From Candidatus Intestinimonas stercorigallinarum (GTDB lineage: Bacteria > Bacillota > Clostridia > Oscillospirales > Oscillospiraceae), in assembly GCA_019115345.1 (NCBI GenBank), contig DXDV01000135.1, forward strand, positions 1-15,785: 15,785 nt of DNA, given 5' to 3'. Each line of letters begins with the position of its first letter. The first letter of the stretch is position 1. A program made the position numbers and the translations under genes. Positions 13,572-15,785 of the stretch are shown here, one piece after another. A model generated the notes under the pieces. The model had not been told where the DNA came from. It was given only the letters and a program-made list of their open reading frames with translations, and did not search any database.

Positions 13572-14819
13572 TCAGAAGCGCCCCCGCTCCACGAAGCCCA
13601 CGGCGGCGGCGGACTCCTCCTCCGCGGCCAGGTCGGCGGCAAAGTAGCGCAGGTCGTCCATGGCGTGGTCGAACTCCTTCCGCACCCGGTCGGAGCCGCT
13701 CCGCTGGTCCCAGCGGTAGAGGCCGAACTCCCGGAGGATGTCGGGGCAGTCCTGGCAGATGACGATCCTTTTCTGCCGGAGGAGCTCGGCGGTGGTGCGG
13801 ATGCCGGAGAGGACGTCGTTTCTGGCCTTGACCACGGGGAGTCCTTCCCGGCGGAGGGCCTCCAGGAAGCTGGCGGCGGAGGGGTCCACGATGACCCGTT
13901 CCACCGGCCGCTCCCCGGCCAGGCGCCGCAGGTCCCGGACGTACTCCCCGTCGGTGCGCTGGCGGCCCTCCTTTCTGGAGTCGAAGTAGAATTCCCGCAC
14001 CCGGTACCAGACTCCCTTCTGTTTCCCCCAGAAGCCGAAGGAGGCGGGGTTGACGGTGCCGTAGTCGCAGGAGACGCGCCAGGACTCCATGGGTCCCTCG
14101 GGGGCCTCCTCCACATAGTCAGGCCCGAAGAAGTCGTAGACCAGCCCCTCCGGGGTGGTCCACTCTCCCAGGACGAACCGGCGGTAGAAGCTGCCCTGGA
14201 ACTGCCGCTGGTAGCGGAGGATGGTCTTTCGGGAGAGGGACGGGTTGTCCCACATGGTGAAGTGGAGGTAGAGGACCTTTTTCTCGGCCCTTTTGCAGAT
14301 CCACTCCCGGTAGAACCAGTGTCCCGGCCCCTCTGGGTTGCAGGAGAACCAGAGCCGGCTTCCCTCCACGGAGCACCGGGCCACGGCCTGCTCCACGAAG
14401 GAGCGGGGCATGAGGGCCACCTCGTCCAGGAGGACCCCGGCCAGGGTGACGCCCTGGATGGCGGCGGCGCTGGCCTCATCCTTGCCGCCGAAGAGGTAAA
14501 AGGTGTTCTCCCGCCCGGCCAGGCGGAGGGTGAGCAGGTTGCGGGAGAGCCGCTCCTCCAGCTCGAAGCCCAGCTCCTCCAGGAGGGGCCGGACGGGGGA
14601 GAGCAGGTTCCGGCGCACGCTGCCCATGGACCGCCCGCACAGGGCGAACTGCTTTTGGTGAAAGGAGGCCATGGCCCAGCAGAAGAAGCTCAGGCCGGTG
14701 CACAGGGTCTTGCCGCTGCGGACGGCCCCGTCGCAGATGACGGCCTCCCGGTCCCGGGTCTCGGGTCGGCACCACCAGGTGAGGACCTCCTTTTGCTTGG
14801 GGGAAAAGTCCCGGATCAC
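13572..14819 (-). CDS. Large terminase subunit, ATPase-nuclease (XtmB-like)
   Basis: This 415-residue protein is the packaging motor and nuclease. The ATPase half has Walker A GAVRSGKT (31-38), Walker B AGVLLDE (Asp132, catalytic Glu133) and a coupling-motif-like SCNPEGPGHW (159-168). The nuclease half has the RNase H-like acidic residues at Asp252 (CDYGTVNP), Asp312 (VIVDPSA) and Asp388/389 (FDHAMDDLRYF), all present. The start is the GTG at 14819, overlapping the small terminase stop as GTGA; the frame is open upstream to 15122 but that part is a shadow. All motifs needed for DNA packaging are intact, so this gene is not obviously decayed. Confidence 0.95.
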   Translation of the reverse strand: MIRDFSPKQKEVLTWWCRPETRDREAVICDGAVRSGKTLCTGLSFFCWAMASFHQKQFALCGRSMGSVRRNLLSPVRPLLEELGFELEERLSRNLLTLRLAGRENTFYLFGGKDEASAAAIQGVTLAGVLLDEVALMPRSFVEQAVARCSVEGSRLWFSCNPEGPGHWFYREWICKRAEKKVLYLHFTMWDNPSLSRKTILRYQRQFQGSFYRRFVLGEWTTPEGLVYDFFGPDYVEEAPEGPMESWRVSCDYGTVNPASFGFWGKQKGVWYRVREFYFDSRKEGRQRTDGEYVRDLRRLAGERPVERVIVDPSAASFLEALRREGLPVVKARNDVLSGIRTTAELLRQKRIVICQDCPDILREFGLYRWDQRSGSDRVRKEFDHAMDDLRYFAADLAAEEESAAAVGFVERGRF

Positions 14820-15139
14820 CCCTCCCCCTCCTCCCGGGGCATCTCTCCGCCCTGGGCGGCGTTTTCCAGGGCCCGGAAGAAGTGCTCCGCGCCGTCTCCA
14901 CCCTTGTGGGCGATCTCCCAGAGGGTCTCCAGGGCGTGCACCTTGTCCACCAGCTTGATCTCCACAGCGCCGTTGCCGTGGCGTTTGAACTCTGCCAGAG
15001 CCCTCAGGTCCATGCGGTCGATCTCCCCGGTCTGCTCCTCCCGCAGGAAGGCCAGCTTGACGGCGTCGTTGGCCTTCTGGTCGGCCAGCCGTTCCAACCT
15101 CCGGAGCACCTCGTCTCTCCACTGCCTTTCGTTTTTCAC
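14816..15139 (-). CDS. Small terminase subunit (XtmA-like, short)
   Basis: A 107-residue protein directly before the large terminase, where the DNA-recognition subunit belongs. It is helical and charged: NERQWRDEVLRRLERLADQK, KLAFLREEQTGEIDRMDLRA, then LVDKVHALETLWEIAHKGGD. A clear helix-turn-helix is not evident, and it is shorter than PBSX XtmA, so DNA specificity may be low. The start chosen is the GTG at 15139 because AGGAGG (15151-15146) lies 6 bases upstream; an in-frame TTG at 15145 touches that site. It is the first gene of the operon. Identity rests mostly on position beside the large terminase. Confidence 0.75.
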   Translation of the reverse strand: MKNERQWRDEVLRRLERLADQKANDAVKLAFLREEQTGEIDRMDLRALAEFKRHGNGAVEIKLVDKVHALETLWEIAHKGGDGAEHFFRALENAAQGGEMPREEGEG

Positions 15140-15145
15140 TGGCAA

Positions 15146-15151
15146 CCTCCT
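15146..15151 (-). promoter_or_regulatory. Ribosome binding site deciding the small terminase start
   Basis: AGGAGG on the minus strand is 6 bases before the GTG at 15139 and adjoins the in-frame TTG at 15145. It therefore favours the GTG. Confidence 0.75.
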
Positions 15152-15181
15152 CTCACCCTACCTGGAAACACCCCCTTCCGT

Positions 15182-15197
15182 TGCACGTTTTCGTGCA
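15182..15197. repeat. Perfect palindrome upstream of the terminase operon
   Basis: TGCACG and CGTGCA form a perfect 6-bp inverted repeat around a TTTT loop, centred about 50 bases upstream of the small terminase start. It could be a repressor or activator operator or a small leader hairpin. An A7T6 tract follows at 15205-15217. Confidence 0.5.
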
Positions 15198-15222
15198 TCT
15201 TTGGAAAAAAATTTTTTCATGG

Positions 15223-15315
15223 CTACCAAAATGCTACCAGAAAAACCCCGCAAACCCTTGGGGCGCAAGGGATTCAGAGACTTCCAGAAATTGTATGCTA
15301 CCAAAACGGCTACCA
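15223..15315. repeat. Four direct CTACCA repeats in two pairs
   Basis: CTACCA occurs at 15223-15228, 15234-15239, 15298-15303 and 15310-15315, all in the same orientation. The flanks are similar: GGCTACCAAAA and TGCTACCAGAA, then TGCTACCAAAA and GGCTACCAAGG. Copies in each pair are 11 or 12 bases apart, about one helix turn, and the pairs are 75 bases apart. This pattern suits a DNA-binding protein that contacts one face of the helix, such as a transcription regulator or the arm sites of a lost recombinase. Confidence 0.7.
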
Positions 15316-15316
15316 A
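15290..15316 (-). promoter_or_regulatory. Candidate promoter of the particle operon
   Basis: On the minus strand, TTGGTA (15316-15311) and TACAAT (15295-15290) resemble -35 and -10 boxes but are only 15 bases apart. Two of the CTACCA repeats overlap them. Transcription from here would leave a leader of about 145 bases before the small terminase. The short spacing makes it weak or activator dependent. Confidence 0.3.
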
Positions 15317-15333
15317 GGGAATATTTTTATTTC

Positions 15334-15378
15334 AAACGTTGCAGATTTTTCAAAAAATACGGAAAATCTGCAACGTTT
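15334..15378. terminator. Terminator- or attenuator-like hairpin before the SLH gene
   Basis: A perfect 16-bp inverted repeat (15334-15349 and 15363-15378) with a 13-base loop is followed by three more T bases on the plus strand. It resembles a rho-independent terminator, yet no plus-strand gene ends just upstream. It may insulate the two divergent units or attenuate the SLH transcript. Part of it (ACGTTG...ATTTTT...CAAAAA, 15336-15356) recurs imperfectly at about 15401-15420. Confidence 0.5.
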
Positions 15379-15463
15379 TTTGCATTGTAAGGGGCGTTAT
15401 ACGTTGATTTTTGGTCAAAAAGTTCCAAAAAATCGCCGTTTTCGCCCCAAAACCCCAAATTTT

Positions 15464-15472
15464 AGAAGGAGG
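15464..15472 (+). promoter_or_regulatory. Strong ribosome binding site of the SLH gene
   Basis: AGAAGGAGG ends 8 bases before the ATG at 15481. It is nearly a full match to the 16S rRNA tail and implies high expression. Confidence 0.8.
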
Positions 15473-15480
15473 AATTCCAA

Positions 15481-15785
15481 ATGAGAAACCTCAAGCGGGC
15501 TCTCAGCCTGGCTCTGGCCATGGTCATGGTTCTGTCCATGATGGTCATCGGCGCCAGCGCCGCGAGCTATGACGAGTTCACCGACAAGGATGAGATCGTC
15601 AACAAAGAGGCTGTCAACGTCCTGGTCGAGCTGGGCGTGATCGAGGGCAAGGATACCGGCGCTTTCGATCCCACCGGCATCATCACCCGCGGCGAGATGG
15701 CCAAGATCATCTGCGTGGTCCTGAACAAGGGCCAGGACCCCAACCTGGGTGCTGTGAACAGCAACACCTACACCGACACCGTGGG
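15481..15785 (+). CDS. Secreted SLH-domain protein, 3' end outside window
   Basis: The frame opens at the ATG at 15481 and is still open at the window end, giving the first 101 residues. The signal peptide is clear: MRNLKRALSLALAMVMVL with cleavage near GASA/AS (after about Ala27). The mature part begins with an SLH unit: YDEFTDKDEIVNKEAVNVLV, LGVIEGKDTGAFDPTGIITR and GEMAKIICVVL, then a second FxD-like unit starts (NTYTDTV). SLH units anchor surface proteins to wall polymers. The strong ribosome site and the strict codon choice (AAG, GAC, GTC, CTG) suggest an abundant surface-layer type protein. The upstream gap contains hairpins that may regulate it. It bounds the phage island on the right and looks like a host gene. 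Confidence 0.9.
   Translation, partial: MRNLKRALSLALAMVMVLSMMVIGASAASYDEFTDKDEIVNKEAVNVLVELGVIEGKDTGAFDPTGIITRGEMAKIICVVLNKGQDPNLGAVNSNTYTDTV

Larger units (their letters stand above)
1234..15139 (-). mobile_element. Prophage-derived contractile-tail particle island (PBSX/Mu-like late operon)
   Basis: About 13.9 kb of contiguous minus-strand genes encodes packaging, capsid, connector, contractile tail, baseplate and holin functions in the order known from the Bacillus subtilis PBSX late operon (xtmA to the holin region). No gene on the other strand interrupts it and no gap exceeds about 35 bases. Within the window there is no integrase, repressor, replication, late-regulator or endolysin gene, and no recognisable tape measure gene. 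All reading frames appear intact apart from one site that looks like programmed frameshifting. Base composition and codon use resemble the flanking host genes, which fits long residence or a host-matched phage. I compared the left junction (1190-1240) with the right intergenic region by eye and found no direct repeat that would serve as attL/attR. Confidence 0.85.
15140..15480. other. AT-rich divergent intergenic region
   Basis: This 341-base gap lies between the operon's first gene (minus strand) and the SLH gene (plus strand). It is much richer in A and T than the rest of the window, and I see no convincing gene in it. It holds, from left to right, a ribosome site, a palindrome (15182-15197), an A7T6 tract (15205-15217), four CTACCA repeats, a short CCCTTG/CAAGGG hairpin (15255-15271), a 16-bp-stem hairpin (15334-15378), and the SLH gene's ribosome site (15464-15472). 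Promoters for both directions must lie here if the two units are independently expressed. Confidence 0.85.

Noticed and set aside
15221..15316. A CRISPR array or tRNA in the repeat-bearing intergenic region.
   Set aside because: The repeats are only 6-11 bases and irregularly spaced, with no cas genes. The CCCTTG/CAAGGG hairpin does not belong to a cloverleaf.
11439..15407. A 1322-codon open frame on the plus strand, antisense to terminases, portal and protease.
   Set aside because: It is a by-product of strong GC bias at third codon positions. The minus-strand genes it covers have clear phage motifs; its own translation is low-complexity Pro/Gly/Leu/His sequence with no domain or ribosome site.
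1190..15480. Flanking att direct repeats.
   Set aside because: Comparing the left junction with the right intergenic region by eye showed no shared stretch longer than would be expected by chance; a computed alignment would be needed to exclude short cores.

Overview
The window looks like chromosome from a GC-rich member of the Clostridia, probably an Oscillospiraceae gut bacterium related to Flavonifractor, Oscillibacter or Lawsonibacter. This rests on very high G+C at third codon positions, strong AGGAGG ribosome sites, and short secreted SLH-domain proteins whose signal peptides are typical of that family. The genus is an inference; no rRNA or marker gene is present.

Layout. (1) Bases 1-1189, plus strand: the 3' part of an unrecognised exported or membrane protein gene, then a promoter (about 617-645) and a 170-residue secreted SLH-like protein. 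(2) Bases 1191-1233: a perfect 19-bp-stem bidirectional terminator lying between two convergent stop codons. (3) Bases 1234-15139, minus strand: one uninterrupted operon, read right to left, that encodes a contractile-tailed (PBSX/Mu-like) phage particle. Its order is small terminase, large terminase, portal, prohead protease, small decoration-like protein, HK97-fold capsid, three head-tail connectors, sheath, tube, a frameshifted tail chaperone pair, an unrecognised 200-residue protein, LysM protein, hub, spike, gp25-like wedge, gpJ-like and gpI-like baseplate proteins, a small carbohydrate-binding tail protein, and a holin. Genes overlap by ATGA, GTGA or TTGA or are a few tens of bases apart at most. 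(4) Bases 15140-15480: an AT-rich divergent intergenic region with repeats and hairpins. (5) From 15481, plus strand: the start of a second secreted SLH-domain protein that runs off the window.

How it works together: the terminases cut and pump DNA through the portal into a capsid matured by the protease; connectors join this to a sheath-and-tube tail with a compact baseplate; a holin would permeabilise the cell. What is absent is the striking part. Within the window there is no integrase, repressor, replication gene, endolysin or recognisable tape measure protein, although the terminase and capsid genes look intact and in frame. The island abuts host-type genes on both sides. It is either the late operon of a prophage whose other modules lie elsewhere, a decaying prophage, or a domesticated particle of the PBSX or gene-transfer-agent kind; the sequence alone cannot decide. 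The best-supported molecular detail is a programmed -1 frameshift in the tail chaperone gene, with an A AAA AAA slippery site followed after 6 nt by a hairpin.
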